Assembly: GCF_014647795.1 (NCBI RefSeq)
Contig: NZ_BMPW01000024.1
Coordinates: forward strand, 62,001-126,000
DNA length: 64,000 bases
Direction of reading: 5' to 3'
DNA from: Actinoplanes campanulatus
Lineage (GTDB): Bacteria > Actinomycetota > Actinomycetes > Mycobacteriales > Micromonosporaceae
The position numbers and the translations under genes are program-made. Below, one piece after another: positions 52,790 through 61,345 of the stretch; positions within the stretch are counted from its first letter, which is position 1; every line of letters starts with the position of its first letter. The notes below the pieces were generated by a model. The model searched no databases. It was given only the letters and a program-made list of their open reading frames with translations, and was not told the DNA's origin.

Positions 52790-54070
52790 ATGAAGCGCTT
52801 CCTGGCCGGCGCTGTCGCCGGTGTGACAGCCCTGACCCTCACGGTCGGGTGCGCGAACCAGTTCCAGCAGCTCGAGCCGAAACTGGAGCTGAAGAAGGCC
52901 GCGGAGAACCTGGGCGCGGCGGGCAAGGCCGGCTTCACCCTCAAGGCGGGTGGCAGCATCGACGACGTGATCGCGGTCATCAAGAAGGAGTCGACCGACT
53001 TCACCGCCGAGGACGAGGAGATCTTCCGCAAGATCTACAACTCGTCCGTCTCGCTGGCCTGGGACAAGGCCGGCGAGAGCGTCACCGACGACCGCGTCAT
53101 GATGACGGCGAACATCGACGGGGTCACCGGCCTCGACGTGCGGACCGTGGACGAGGTGCTCTATGTCCGGGCGCCGGTCACCGAGCTGGCGAGCAAGTTC
53201 GGCGCGACCAGCGCCGACATCGCGGAGATGCGTTCCGGGATGTCCGCCGAGGTGCCCAGCCTGGCCCCGCTCTTCGACGGTGAGTGGGTCTCGGTGGCGG
53301 CCACCGACCTGAAGAAGCTGGGCGAGCAGTTCGGCGGGGCCACCGCGGCGGCCGCCAACCAGCAGGAGCAGAGCGAGAAGCTGGCCGTCGAGTTCAAGAC
53401 CAGCGCGGAGAACCTGCTGGAGAGCGCCGACGTGGTGCGCGACGAGCAGGACAAGAAGCACCTGATCGTCACCACCTCCACCGCCAAGGCCACCGTGGAG
53501 GCGAAGCGGCTCGCCGAGGCCGCTTTTAAGATCATCTCCCCGGAGGCCGCCGCTGAGGCCGCCGAGTCGCTCCAGAAGGAGATCGACAAGAACGCCCCGG
53601 CGGACAAGCCGATCGTCCTGGACATCTGGGTCGACAACGGTAGGTTCACCGCCTTCGAGATCAACTACCTCCAGTTCGTCGAGGGCGCCACCGGCCGCGG
53701 CACGGTCCGCATCGAGATCGCCGACAGCGTCGACATCACCGCGCCGTCCGGCGCCCAGAAGCTCGACATCGCCCCGCTGTTCGAGGCGCTCGCCGGCGCG
53801 GCGGCGCCCGGTGGCGGCACGTCCGGTGCCGGCGCCGCGGAGAACTGGGCCGAGCTGGTCGGCCAGCAGGCCGTCCTGTTCGCTCTCACCGAGCAGGGCA
53901 AACCGGCCGACTACCTGAAGAAGGCCGCGAAGCAGATGGCCATGCCCGGCGTCAAGGTGCAGATCGTCCGCAAGGGCGTGGCCCAGGTGACCTCGGGCAC
54001 CAGCGTCGCCTGCGTGACCGTTCCGGCCACCACCCGCGGCGAGCCCAAGGTCAAGGCCGGCGCCTGCTAG
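52790..54070 (+). CDS. Lipoprotein of unknown function
   Basis: 426 residues from ATG 52790. Signal peptide with the lipobox ALTLTVGC at about residue 22. The mature protein is charged and alternates strands and long helices (LELKKAAENLGAAGKAGFTLKAGG), resembling LppX/LprG-type lipid-carrier proteins in general plan, though I cannot confirm the family. Two late cysteines (VACVTV and KAGAC at the very end) may form a disulfide. Well terminated. Confidence 0.7.
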   Translation: MKRFLAGAVAGVTALTLTVGCANQFQQLEPKLELKKAAENLGAAGKAGFTLKAGGSIDDVIAVIKKESTDFTAEDEEIFRKIYNSSVSLAWDKAGESVTDDRVMMTANIDGVTGLDVRTVDEVLYVRAPVTELASKFGATSADIAEMRSGMSAEVPSLAPLFDGEWVSVAATDLKKLGEQFGGATAAAANQQEQSEKLAVEFKTSAENLLESADVVRDEQDKKHLIVTTSTAKATVEAKRLAEAAFKIISPEAAAEAAESLQKEIDKNAPADKPIVLDIWVDNGRFTAFEINYLQFVEGATGRGTVRIEIADSVDITAPSGAQKLDIAPLFEALAGAAAPGGGTSGAGAAENWAELVGQQAVLFALTEQGKPADYLKKAAKQMAMPGVKVQIVRKGVAQVTSGTSVACVTVPATTRGEPKVKAGAC

Positions 54071-54080
54071 ACCTGCCCCG

Positions 54081-54118
54081 GCCGTCAACCCGCGCAGGCA
54101 TCTGCGCGGGTTGACGGC
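54081..54118 (+). terminator. Terminator hairpin, 17-bp perfect stem
   Basis: 54081-54097 pairs perfectly with 54102-54118 around GCAT. It lies 11 bp after the lipoprotein stop. The strongest hairpin seen in the window. Confidence 0.85.
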
Positions 54119-54191
54119 TGTTCGGTATCGCCAGGAATCCTAAAAAGTACGCCCGGCCGTTCCGACAGAAGCATGACAAGGAAGGGACGTC

Positions 54192-55796
54192 ATGCGCAGA
54201 GTCAGGATCGGCACCCGGCTGGCAGCCGCCTTCGGAGCCGTACTCGTCTTGCTGGGAGTGGTGGCCGCGGTCGCCTTCACCGCGATCCGCAACCAGAAAG
54301 CCACCGCCTCCGAGGTCCGTGCCCTGCAGGTCCTGACCAGCGAGGCGAAGGAGATCCGGTTCTACGCGGCCAGCGTCAGCGGCTGGCAGAACGCCTACGT
54401 AGCGGACATCCACCGCCTCGGCGCCGAGCGCGCCTTCGGCGGCGACTCGGTGAACTACCGCGCCTACCAGCGCGAGGCCGACCGGTTCGCCGCCTTCCTG
54501 AAGACGGTGCACGAGGCCGACTTGACGCCTGCCGAGCAGGCCCTGTTCGCCAAGGTACGGCAGGAGACCACGGAGTACTACGCGGTCAACGACGAAGCGG
54601 TGGCGACCTACCGGCCCGGCACCCCGGCCGCCGTCCGCAAGGGTGACCTCCTCGTCCAGAACGACAGCTGGAACACCTACTACCGGATCATGACGGCCAC
54701 CCAGCGGCTGGTGGAGTCGGTGGACCAGCGCAGCGAGCAGGCCGTCGCCGAGTCCGCCACGGAGGCCGACCGGGCTCAGCAGATCATCCTGGTCGGCAGT
54801 GCCCTGGCGCTGCTGCTCGGTGGCCTGCTGGCCGTCGCCGTGACCCGCAGTATCACGCGACCGGTCGTCGCCGCCCGCGACGCCCTGCGCCGGGTCGCCG
54901 ACGGCGAGCTGAACGTGGAACTGTCGCACAGCGGCACGGACGAGCCGGCCGAGATGGCCACCGCGCTCGACGACGCGCTCGGCTCGATCCGCCGGGTGGT
55001 CACCGACGTGGCCGCGCAGGCCGAACTGCTGGGCGAGACCTCGATCGCGCTGGACGAGGTCGCCAATACCTTCGCCACCAACGTCACCGAGACCTCCGCC
55101 CAGGCCCGGGTCGCGGCCGACGTGTCGCAGGAGGTCAGCGCGAACGTGAGCACGGTCGCCCTGGGCGCCGACGAGATGGGCTCGGCCATCCGCGACATCG
55201 CCGAGAGCGCGTCGCACGCCGCCACCGTCGCCGCCGAGGCGGTGACCGCGGCCGGGACCGCGAACACCACCGTCGCCAGCCTCGGCGCCTCCTCGGCCCG
55301 CATCAGCGACGTGGTCCAGCTGATCAACTCGATCGCGGAGCAGACCAACCTGCTGGCGCTGAACGCCACCATCGAGGCGGCCCGCGCCGGCGAGGCCGGC
55401 AAGGGGTTCGCGGTCGTGGCGGGCGAGGTCAAGGAACTGGCCCAGGAGACCGCGAAGGCCACCGAGGACATCGGCCGGCTGGTGCAGGAGATCCAGCACG
55501 ACAGCGCCGCGGCGGCGACCGCGATCTCCGGCATCGGCGAGGTCATCGGCCGGATCAACGGCTACCAGACGACGATCGCCAGCGCGGTCGAGGAGCAGAC
55601 CGCGACCACCAGCGAGATGAACCGCGGGATCGCCGAGGCGGCCGGCGGCAGCACGAAGATCGCCGACAACATCTCCGCGGTGGCCGAGGCGGCGACCGCG
55701 GCCAGCAACGACGTGGTGCGCGCCCAAGCCGCCTCCGCCGAGCTGACCCGCATGTCGCGGCAGCTGCGCGAAGCCGTCGGACAGTTCCGGTACTGA
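54192..55796 (+). CDS. Methyl-accepting chemotaxis protein
   Basis: 534 residues. A first membrane helix (about 8-33), an external four-helix-type sensor (about 34-195), a second helix ([20 protein letters not shown]), a HAMP domain ([21 protein letters not shown]) and the signalling domain with the conserved hairpin tip [21 protein letters not shown]. It relays ligand binding to CheA/CheW and so to flagella. Its presence suits an organism with motile spores. The next gene encodes a possible periplasmic-type binding lipoprotein 15 bp later. Confidence 0.93.
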   Translation: MRRVRIGTRLAAAFGAVLVLLGVVAAVAFTAIRNQKATASEVRALQVLTSEAKEIRFYAASVSGWQNAYVADIHRLGAERAFGGDSVNYRAYQREADRFAAFLKTVHEADLTPAEQALFAKVRQETTEYYAVNDEAVATYRPGTPAAVRKGDLLVQNDSWNTYYRIMTATQRLVESVDQRSEQAVAESATEADRAQQIILVGSALALLLGGLLAVAVTRSITRPVVAARDALRRVADGELNVELSHSGTDEPAEMATALDDALGSIRRVVTDVAAQAELLGETSIALDEVANTFATNVTETSAQARVAADVSQEVSANVSTVALGADEMGSAIRDIAESASHAATVAAEAVTAAGTANTTVASLGASSARISDVVQLINSIAEQTNLLALNATIEAARAGEAGKGFAVVAGEVKELAQETAKATEDIGRLVQEIQHDSAAAATAISGIGEVIGRINGYQTTIASAVEEQTATTSEMNRGIAEAAGGSTKIADNISAVAEAATAASNDVVRAQAASAELTRMSRQLREAVGQFRY

Positions 55797-55811
55797 GAAG
55801 GGCGACGAGGA

Positions 55812-56861
55812 ATGCGTACGAGAATGCTGCTGGCCGTGGCGACCGCGGCAGCACTGACCCTCACCGGATGCGGCCAGAGCCCGGCCCCGACCACTGCGGC
55901 GGGCGCCGTGCTGGCCGGGCTCGGCGCCGAGCACATCAAGGTCGGCGTCGCGTTCGACACCGGCGGCCGGGGCGACAAGAGTTTCAACGACGCGGCCGGC
56001 GCGGGACTCGACCGGGCCAAGAAGGAACTCGAGGTCGAGGTCAGCGAGGCGAGTCCGGAGAAGGACGCCGACGAGGACCGCATCGCCACGCTGACCGAGC
56101 TGGTCGAGGCCGGCAACAACCCGGTGATCGCGGTCGGATTCCAGTACGCCGCGGCACTGAAGCAGGTCGCGAGCGAGCACGCCGACACCACGTTCGCGAT
56201 CGTCGACGACGACTCGATCGACGCGGACAACGTGGTCTCGCTGGTGTTCGCCGAGGAACAGGGCTCCTATCTGGTCGGCGCGGCCGCCGCCCTGAAGTCG
56301 CGCTCGAACGTGATCGGCTACATCGGTGGGGTGAAGTTCCCGCTGCTGGAGAAGTTCGAGGCCGGTTTCGTCGCGGGCGCCAAGCGGGTGAACCCGAAGA
56401 TCGAGGTCAAGGTGCGCTACCTGAGCGCCCCTCCGGACTTCAGCGGCTTCGGCGTACCGGAGAAGGCGGAGAAGGTGGCCGCCGAGATGATGGCCGACAA
56501 GGCCGACGTGATCTATGCGGCGGCCGGTGGCTCCGGCGGCGGCGCGCTGAAGGCGGTCGCCGCGACCCGCGGCGCCACGTTCGTCGGCGTCGACACCGAC
56601 CAGTACGAAAGCGCCGAGGCCGACGTGAAGCCGGCGGTGCTGACCTCGATGCTCAAGCGGGTCGACAACGCCGTCTTCCAGGAGATCCAGGCGTTCATCA
56701 AGGGCGACCGCGCCGGCGGCGTACGCCGCTTCGACCTGAAGACCGACGGCGTCGGCTACGCGGTGTCGAACGAGCCGGCCATCAAGCCGCTGCAGGCGAA
56801 GCTGGAACCGCTCCGCCAGCAGCTGTACGACGGCAAGATCGTCGCGCCCACTCAGCCCTGA
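55812..56861 (+). CDS. BMP-family substrate-binding lipoprotein
   Basis: 349 residues. Lipobox LTLTGC near residue 20, then VGVAFDTGGRGDKSFNDAAG, GVGFQYAAALKQVA-like sequence and YIGGVKFPLLEKFEAGFVAGAK, the signature of the basic membrane protein (PnrA/Med) family that binds purine nucleosides for ABC uptake. No transporter genes follow. Its place right after the chemotaxis receptor suggests it may present its ligand to that receptor. Confidence 0.88.
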   Translation: MRTRMLLAVATAAALTLTGCGQSPAPTTAAGAVLAGLGAEHIKVGVAFDTGGRGDKSFNDAAGAGLDRAKKELEVEVSEASPEKDADEDRIATLTELVEAGNNPVIAVGFQYAAALKQVASEHADTTFAIVDDDSIDADNVVSLVFAEEQGSYLVGAAAALKSRSNVIGYIGGVKFPLLEKFEAGFVAGAKRVNPKIEVKVRYLSAPPDFSGFGVPEKAEKVAAEMMADKADVIYAAAGGSGGGALKAVAATRGATFVGVDTDQYESAEADVKPAVLTSMLKRVDNAVFQEIQAFIKGDRAGGVRRFDLKTDGVGYAVSNEPAIKPLQAKLEPLRQQLYDGKIVAPTQP

Positions 56862-56876
56862 CGCGTCGGTCCGCCC

Positions 56877-56960
56877 GGATCGACGCCAGGCCGCTGGATC
56901 ACCGCCAACGTCATCGACGCCACCGGCGGCACCTACCTCGGGCCCAAGCGCCTCGGGTGA
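56877..56960 (+). pseudogene. C-terminal fragment of a short-chain dehydrogenase-like protein
   Basis: The frame STPGRWITANVIDATGGTYL, then GPKRLG, ending in TGA at 56960, looks like the last 27 residues of an SDR enzyme (xTGQVIxVDGG-type end). There is no upstream part; the BMP gene stops 16 bp before. The last 28 bp overlap the end of the minus-strand hydrolase gene. Probably a deletion remnant. Confidence 0.45.
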
Positions 56961-57733
56961 GCGGCGGCCGCCCGCAGCAGCTCCGGGTCGTGCGCGTTGA
57001 CGATCGTCAGGGCCGGGTCGGCGGCGGCCCACAGTTCGGCGAGGCGGGCATGGTTGGCGCGGACCAGGCGACGATCGTGGGCGATGGCCGCCTCCAGGGT
57101 GGCCAGGGCACGATTGCCGCGGGTCACGCCGTCGATCTGTGCGCGGTGGTAGAAGGCGTCGCCGGCGTGCAGGATCCAGCCGTCGCCGGTGTCGACCGCC
57201 ACGGCGGCGTGGCCGCGGGTGTGGCCGGGCATCGCGATCAGGACCACACCCGGGACGATCTCGGTGGCGGCGGCGAAACCACGCCAGCCGTCGCCCGTCG
57301 CCGGATCGTGTTCCACCAGCCGCGGGCCGTGCTCACGCTGGGCCGGCAGATAGCGGGAGCGCTCGTTCCAGGTCCGCGGGTGCTGTGCGGCCTCCGATTC
57401 GGTGGCGGTCAGGTGCACCCGGGCCCGCGGGAAGTCGGCGGTGCCACCGGAGTGGTCCGCGTCGTAGTGGGTGAGCACGATGTCCCGTACGTCATCGGGG
57501 TCCAGATCAAGGCGTTGCAGCTGCCGGACGGCGGACTCCTCCGGATCGAGCACCGGTCTGATCAGATGGCGCGCAGCGCCGATGCGGTGCGCCGGCTCGG
57601 CGGCGTCGCGCAGGCCGAAACCCGAGTCGACCAGCAGCAGCCCCTCGGTGGTCTCGACCGCGAGCACGTGGCAGACCAGGCTCGGGGTGACGGCCGGGCG
57701 CATGGTCCCGCAGTTGAGATGGTGGACCTTCAC
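56933..57733 (-). CDS. Metallo-beta-lactamase-fold hydrolase (AHL-lactonase-like)
   Basis: 266 residues from GTG 57733, which overlaps the stop of the upstream gene (GTGA). Zinc motif LTHYDADHSGG (HxxxDH variant HYDADH), then MPGHTRGHAAV, HAGDAFYH and the late VNAHDPELL supply further ligands. This is the pattern of N-acyl-homoserine-lactonase-like and related esterases. The substrate is unproven. Confidence 0.85.
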   Translation of the reverse strand: MKVHHLNCGTMRPAVTPSLVCHVLAVETTEGLLLVDSGFGLRDAAEPAHRIGAARHLIRPVLDPEESAVRQLQRLDLDPDDVRDIVLTHYDADHSGGTADFPRARVHLTATESEAAQHPRTWNERSRYLPAQREHGPRLVEHDPATGDGWRGFAAATEIVPGVVLIAMPGHTRGHAAVAVDTGDGWILHAGDAFYHRAQIDGVTRGNRALATLEAAIAHDRRLVRANHARLAELWAAADPALTIVNAHDPELLRAAAAHPRRLGPR

Positions 57734-58536
57734 AGCGGCTCTCCCAGGGTCGGCAGCGTCAACTCCACGTCGTCGATGGCGGCCTGCTCGCCGAGGAACC
57801 GCATCGTGGTCCGGAAGTCGTCGGCGAAGCGTGGCATAGGACGCAGCGGCCGGTCGAGAGGGCGGGTGAAATCGTCCCAGTGGATCGGGATGACCCGGCG
57901 GGCGCCGGTACGCCGGACGAGCCGATCCCAGTAGGTCGCCCGGAACTCGGCGGACTGTTTCCCGAGCCCGCCGACACCGAGGAAGACGGTGCCGGCGGGG
58001 TGCGCGCCGAGGTCGGCGTGGTTGGCGCTGGCGTGGATGAGCAGCCTCTCGTCGCCGTGTGCCACGTGCAGGGTGTAACACTCGCCGGTCCGGTAGTCGC
58101 GGGCCCGGGAGTCGAGCCCGATCGGCCGGTCGATGGTGCCGGGGGAGAGGTCGCCAGGGCTGTGCAGCGCCGGCAACACCCTGATCCGGAAATTTCCGAT
58201 TTCAAGCTGGTCTGTCGTGGTGAAACGGTCTAAAGGGAAGCCGTGCCCGAGAGCGATGTTCCGAGTCGACGCCGAGCCGAACAGTCGCGCCCCGGTCATC
58301 ATCGCGACCGTGGGCGCGTCCAGCGCGTGATCGTAGTGCGAGTGCACCACGAACAGCCCGTCCACCCGTTCGATCCCGAACCGCCGCAGCGCCGCCCCGA
58401 TCCGCTCCCGATCCGGCCGCACCCGCCCGGCCAGCACACGAAGCAGCCCCGGCCGCGAGAAGAACCCGTCGGTGAGCAGGGTGGTCCGCCCGTCACTGAG
58501 CAGGATCGTGGAGACCCCGAGAAAGACCATCCGCAT
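57730..58536 (-). CDS. Metallo-beta-lactamase-fold hydrolase (UlaG-like)
   Basis: 268 residues. Starts directly with the MBL strand FLGVSTILLSDGRTTLLTDG; the zinc motif is VHSHYDHALD, followed by HSPGD, HASANHAD and PIHWDDF. UlaG-like enzymes cleave lactones or phosphodiesters. Co-translated with the second hydrolase, forming a two-enzyme operon. Confidence 0.85.
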   Translation of the reverse strand: MRMVFLGVSTILLSDGRTTLLTDGFFSRPGLLRVLAGRVRPDRERIGAALRRFGIERVDGLFVVHSHYDHALDAPTVAMMTGARLFGSASTRNIALGHGFPLDRFTTTDQLEIGNFRIRVLPALHSPGDLSPGTIDRPIGLDSRARDYRTGECYTLHVAHGDERLLIHASANHADLGAHPAGTVFLGVGGLGKQSAEFRATYWDRLVRRTGARRVIPIHWDDFTRPLDRPLRPMPRFADDFRTTMRFLGEQAAIDDVELTLPTLGEPL

Positions 58537-58559
58537 CCGTGATGCCTTTCAAGATCATC

Positions 58560-58565
58560 TATAGT
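58560..58565 (+). promoter_or_regulatory. TATAGT -10 element, near-leaderless start
   Basis: TATAGT ends 9 bases before ATG 58575, and no ribosome site is visible. The spacing suits a transcript that begins at or next to the start codon, common in actinobacteria. This supports ATG 58575 over the upstream in-frame 58542. Confidence 0.45.
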
Positions 58566-58574
58566 TCGGTGCTC

Positions 58575-59036
58575 ATGGGTGATGACACCGTACTGACTTT
58601 CCAGGCTCGCACCGAGGCGGCCCTCGCGCGCCCGTTCATCCGCCGTCGAATGCGGAGATACCTGCTGCCCGTCGCGGCCGGCGGTCTCGTCGTCGCCTGG
58701 CTCATCGCTCTGGCGGGCGGCCGGCAATACGCCTTCTACCTGGCGGTGAGCAGTGCCCTGCTGCCGATCTACGGCCCGTGGATGATGTCCGCCGAGGCGC
58801 TGAAGCGGAACGCGGACAAGTTCGGTCGCATGATCGCCTTCCGGATCGACCGGACCGGGGTGCAGACGTTCACCGGTTTCTCCGAGGGCCGCTGGAACTG
58901 GTCCGACGTGCGCCGGGTGGAACAGCGCCGCGATCAGGTCCTCGTCCACATCGGCGGCCCGGAGTTCCTGTGCATACCCACCGGCGGCCTGAGCGAAGAC
59001 GAGCGCGCCCAGCTCAAGGACCTACTGCCAGGCTAA
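58575..59036 (+). CDS. YcxB-like membrane protein
   Basis: 153 residues from ATG 58575 (12 more from GTG 58539). Two adjacent helices (LLPVAAGGLVVAWLIALAGG; AFYLAVSSALLPIYGPW) and a C-terminal beta domain (GVQTFTGFSEGRWNWSDVRR, VLVHIGGPEFLCIPTGGL) give the YcxB layout. Function of the family unknown. Divergent from the MBL hydrolase pair. Confidence 0.75.
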   Translation: MGDDTVLTFQARTEAALARPFIRRRMRRYLLPVAAGGLVVAWLIALAGGRQYAFYLAVSSALLPIYGPWMMSAEALKRNADKFGRMIAFRIDRTGVQTFTGFSEGRWNWSDVRRVEQRRDQVLVHIGGPEFLCIPTGGLSEDERAQLKDLLPG

Positions 59037-59200
59037 AACCCTTCTCCGGTACGCGTGCCGCCGTCCCCGAATGCCAGGGCCGTCCCGCCCAGCCGCCCGG
59101 CCTGCTGCCACTCCGGCCTGTGCCGCACCCGCCGGGCGTAGATCGGTGGTCCGGCAGGCCCGGCCGGTCGTTGCCGCGGCCGTCTGCCGCCGGTCCCTGC
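59036..59200 (+). repeat. Dispersed intergenic repeat, copy C
   Basis: Contains CTTCTCCGGTACGCGTGCCG, CAGGGCCGTCCCGCCC, ACTCCGGCCTGTGCCGCACC, CGCCGGGCGTAGATCGGTGG and GCCGCCGGTCCCTGCC, in the same order as copy A. It begins at the stop codon of the YcxB-like gene. Confidence 0.75.
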
Positions 59201-59656
59201 CGTAGCGTCCCGCTCCGACAGTCGGTTGCGCTTTGCGCGACTCTCGCCAGGCGCCCGGATCGTCCGTACGCCCGACGGCGCCGGTCACGGCGGGCGCCGC
59301 CCACCTTCCGCGACGGCGGCGGGTCCACGCGGCCGCCCGTTCGAGGGCGGGTGGCCGCACACGGGCCCGAGGTTTGAAGGTGGTGGCCGCACACGGAAGG
59401 TTTGGCGTGTGCGCCGGCCGAGGTTGTTGGGTGTGTCGGCGCGCGCGGCATTGTCACCGTGTTCGCTGGCTCTGGGTGTGGGGGGTGGGCGCGCACGGTG
59501 CCGTGTGGTGTGGGCCGGTCATGGGAATGGGCCGGGCGGGCGCGCGCAGCACGACGGCGTGCGCGCCTGCCCGCCCTTGAGGCCGGTGGGCGATCTTCAC
59601 CGTGACCCGGTGTCACGGCCGGCAGCGGATGTGCCGGATGCCGGCGCGGGAGCGAT
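59201..59656. other. G-rich intergenic stretch, no gene
   Basis: No convincing gene on either strand. The motif GTGGCCGCACACGG occurs twice (near 59350 and 59380), and GTGTGCGCCGGCC recalls the tandem unit at 29484-29543. It may be the outer, more decayed part of copy C. Confidence 0.4.
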
Positions 59657-59974
59657 CTACCGGTCGTTGACGGCGACGTGCCAACGGTCGCGGAGCAGCA
59701 CGCGGGCGCTCGTGCGCCACCACTCGCCGCTCACCATGCCGTCGGACATGCCGCTGCCGATCCGGTACTCCGGCATCCGCACGGTTTCGGTCCCGTCGCT
59801 CATCCGCACGCCGGTGATCTCCTCGAACGCCGTCTCCACGGCTTTCTCGAGGCCCTGCTGGTCGGCGGGCAGGGCGTCGTCGGCGAAACGCCGGCGCATG
59901 GCCTGCCACAGGTGGGGGTCGCCGCGGAGGCCCCAGCGCGGCGGGGGCGGATCGAAGAGGTCGCCGAGATTCAC
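59657..59974 (-). CDS. Small hypothetical protein
   Basis: 105 residues. MNLGDLFDPPPPRWGLRGDP, then HLWQAMRRRFADDALPADQQ, and the end WWRTSARVLLRDRWHVAVND form a coherent soluble protein; it resembles unassigned actinobacterial proteins. No motif known to me. Divergent from the TetR gene, with 65 bp between starts. Confidence 0.6.
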   Translation of the reverse strand: MNLGDLFDPPPPRWGLRGDPHLWQAMRRRFADDALPADQQGLEKAVETAFEEITGVRMSDGTETVRMPEYRIGSGMSDGMVSGEWWRTSARVLLRDRWHVAVNDR

Positions 59975-60012
59975 GGTGGCATCATGCCAGATGGTAACGT
60001 CATGTATCCAGA

Positions 60013-60023
60013 AACACTGTGTT
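60013..60023. promoter_or_regulatory. Candidate TetR operator
   Basis: AACACTGTGTT is a perfect palindrome around a central T, 16 bp before the TetR ATG and inside a larger GGTAAC...GTTACC frame (59993-60026). It sits in the divergent gap and would suit autoregulation. Confidence 0.45.
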
Positions 60024-60039
60024 ACCTAAAAGGGGCGGC

Positions 60040-60621
60040 ATGCGGCTGACACGCGCCGAACAGCAGCGGCTCACCAGGCAGCGGCTGCTGGGGGCGGCGA
60101 GCGCCGCCTTTCTGGAGCGGGGCTATCTCGCCGCGACCGTCGAGGAGATCGCCGCCGCGGGCGGATACACGCGCGGCGCCGTCTACAAACAGTTCGGCGG
60201 TAAGGAAGGGCTCTGGCAGGCCATCGTCGACACGCGGGCCGAGGATCTGATGCGCGGGCTCGCCATGGCGCTCGACCAGGCCGGCAGCCGGGAGGGCCTG
60301 CTCGCCGTCCTCACCCCGGGCGGCGGTGACCAGGCCCGCTGGGCGCTGGTGTCCGCCGAGGCGGTGGCGGCGATGTCCGGCAACCCACGGCACGCGGCCA
60401 CCATGGCGGCACTCCAGGACCGCTTCGACACCGAGATCACGGCGCTGCTGGAGCGGCACTGCGCCCGTCTCGGCCTCACCCCGGCGATGCCGCTGCCGCA
60501 CCTGGTCGTCGCGTGGGGCGCGATGGGCGCCGGGCTCGCGCTGCGGCAGGCGATCCACCCCGGCACCGACGCGGCAGCCGTCACCGCGAGCCTGCTCGCC
60601 GCGCTCTTCCTCAAGGAGTAG
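60040..60621 (+). CDS. TetR family regulator
   Basis: 193 residues from ATG 60040 with AAGGGG. The helix-turn-helix TVEEIAAAGGYTRGAVYKQF lies near residues 30-50; the C-terminal part (HLVVAWGAMGAGLALRQAIH) is the ligand domain. The target may be the divergent small gene and itself. Confidence 0.88.
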   Translation: MRLTRAEQQRLTRQRLLGAASAAFLERGYLAATVEEIAAAGGYTRGAVYKQFGGKEGLWQAIVDTRAEDLMRGLAMALDQAGSREGLLAVLTPGGGDQARWALVSAEAVAAMSGNPRHAATMAALQDRFDTEITALLERHCARLGLTPAMPLPHLVVAWGAMGAGLALRQAIHPGTDAAAVTASLLAALFLKE

Positions 60622-60623
60622 GG

Positions 60624-60991
60624 ATGAATCTGCTGGCCCGGATCCTGCGGCGGTTCGCCGACGCCGTCTCGCACGCCGACACGGGGCCCTACGCGGCGCG
60701 CCCCGCAACCCCGAGCTGCGTGTCGGGGACGAGCAGGCCTACTCCACGGTGCGATATGCGACCGGCCACATCGCGCACATCGCCACCGCGGTCCGCGAGG
60801 ACGCGTGTCCCCGCTGCGGCTCGCCGATGGCCGAGACCCACGAGATCCAGCAGCGGGAGGGTTCGGCGGTGCGCCTGCGCACGGGCTCGGCCCGCGCCTG
60901 CCCGGCCTGCGAGCCGGACTCCTGGCTGCTGCGGTCGCAGACGAGCGCGGCGGTGCGCGCTCGCGAGGCGGCCCGCCGCAACGTGGTCTGA
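60624..60991 (+). pseudogene. Zinc-ribbon hypothetical protein with frameshift
   Basis: ATG 60624 opens MNLLARILRRFADAVSHADT, GPYAAR. At the C run near 60703 the frame changes; one missing base restores RNPELRVGDEQAYSTVRYAT and the rest, with two cysteine pairs (CPRCGSPM and ACPACEPD) forming a zinc ribbon, to the TGA at 60991. The repaired protein would have 122 residues. Inactive gene or homopolymer error. Confidence 0.65.
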
Positions 60992-60999
60992 CTCAGGGC

Positions 61000-61345
61000 C
61001 GGTTCTGCCGCACGAAGCCCTGGCTCTGCCGGAAGGCCTCGACCGGGTCACCGAGATAGCCCGCCGTCCGGTGCGCCGGCCACGGTTTTCCGGGCGAAGG
61101 AGAGCATCCGCTCGTCGTCACCGGACCATTTGGCGCACAGCCCCTGGAGCCGCTGTTCGTGCGCGTACTGGTGGTACGGGTGCAGGGCCACCACCCGGTC
61201 GAACCGGGCGGTGGCCTCGGCCGGGCCGAGCTGGAGCCCGCGTGCGGTGGCGATCATGAAGGTCAGGGCGGTCACGTCGGCCGGATCCCGGGCGGTCACC
61301 TCCCGGAGCCAGGTCTCGGCGCGCCGCAGCCGCCAGAAGAAGAGG
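61000..61345 (-). pseudogene. Decayed TPR-like gene remnant
   Basis: A minus-strand frame from about 61340 reads LRRAETWLREVTARDPADVT, then FDRVVALHPYHQYAHEQRLQG and FARKTVAGAPDGG, helical pairs typical of TPR/DUF4034-like proteins, and stops at 61048. A neighbouring frame continues with TAGYLGDPVEAFRQSQGFVR to a TGA near 61001. The N-terminal part is absent; the MFS stop is at 61346. It looks like the remains of a larger gene. Confidence 0.45.

Noticed and set aside
54051-57032. 993-codon frame antisense to the chemotaxis receptor and BMP genes
   Set aside because: It crosses a strong terminator and two certain genes; the sequence is low-complexity Arg/Gly/Val.
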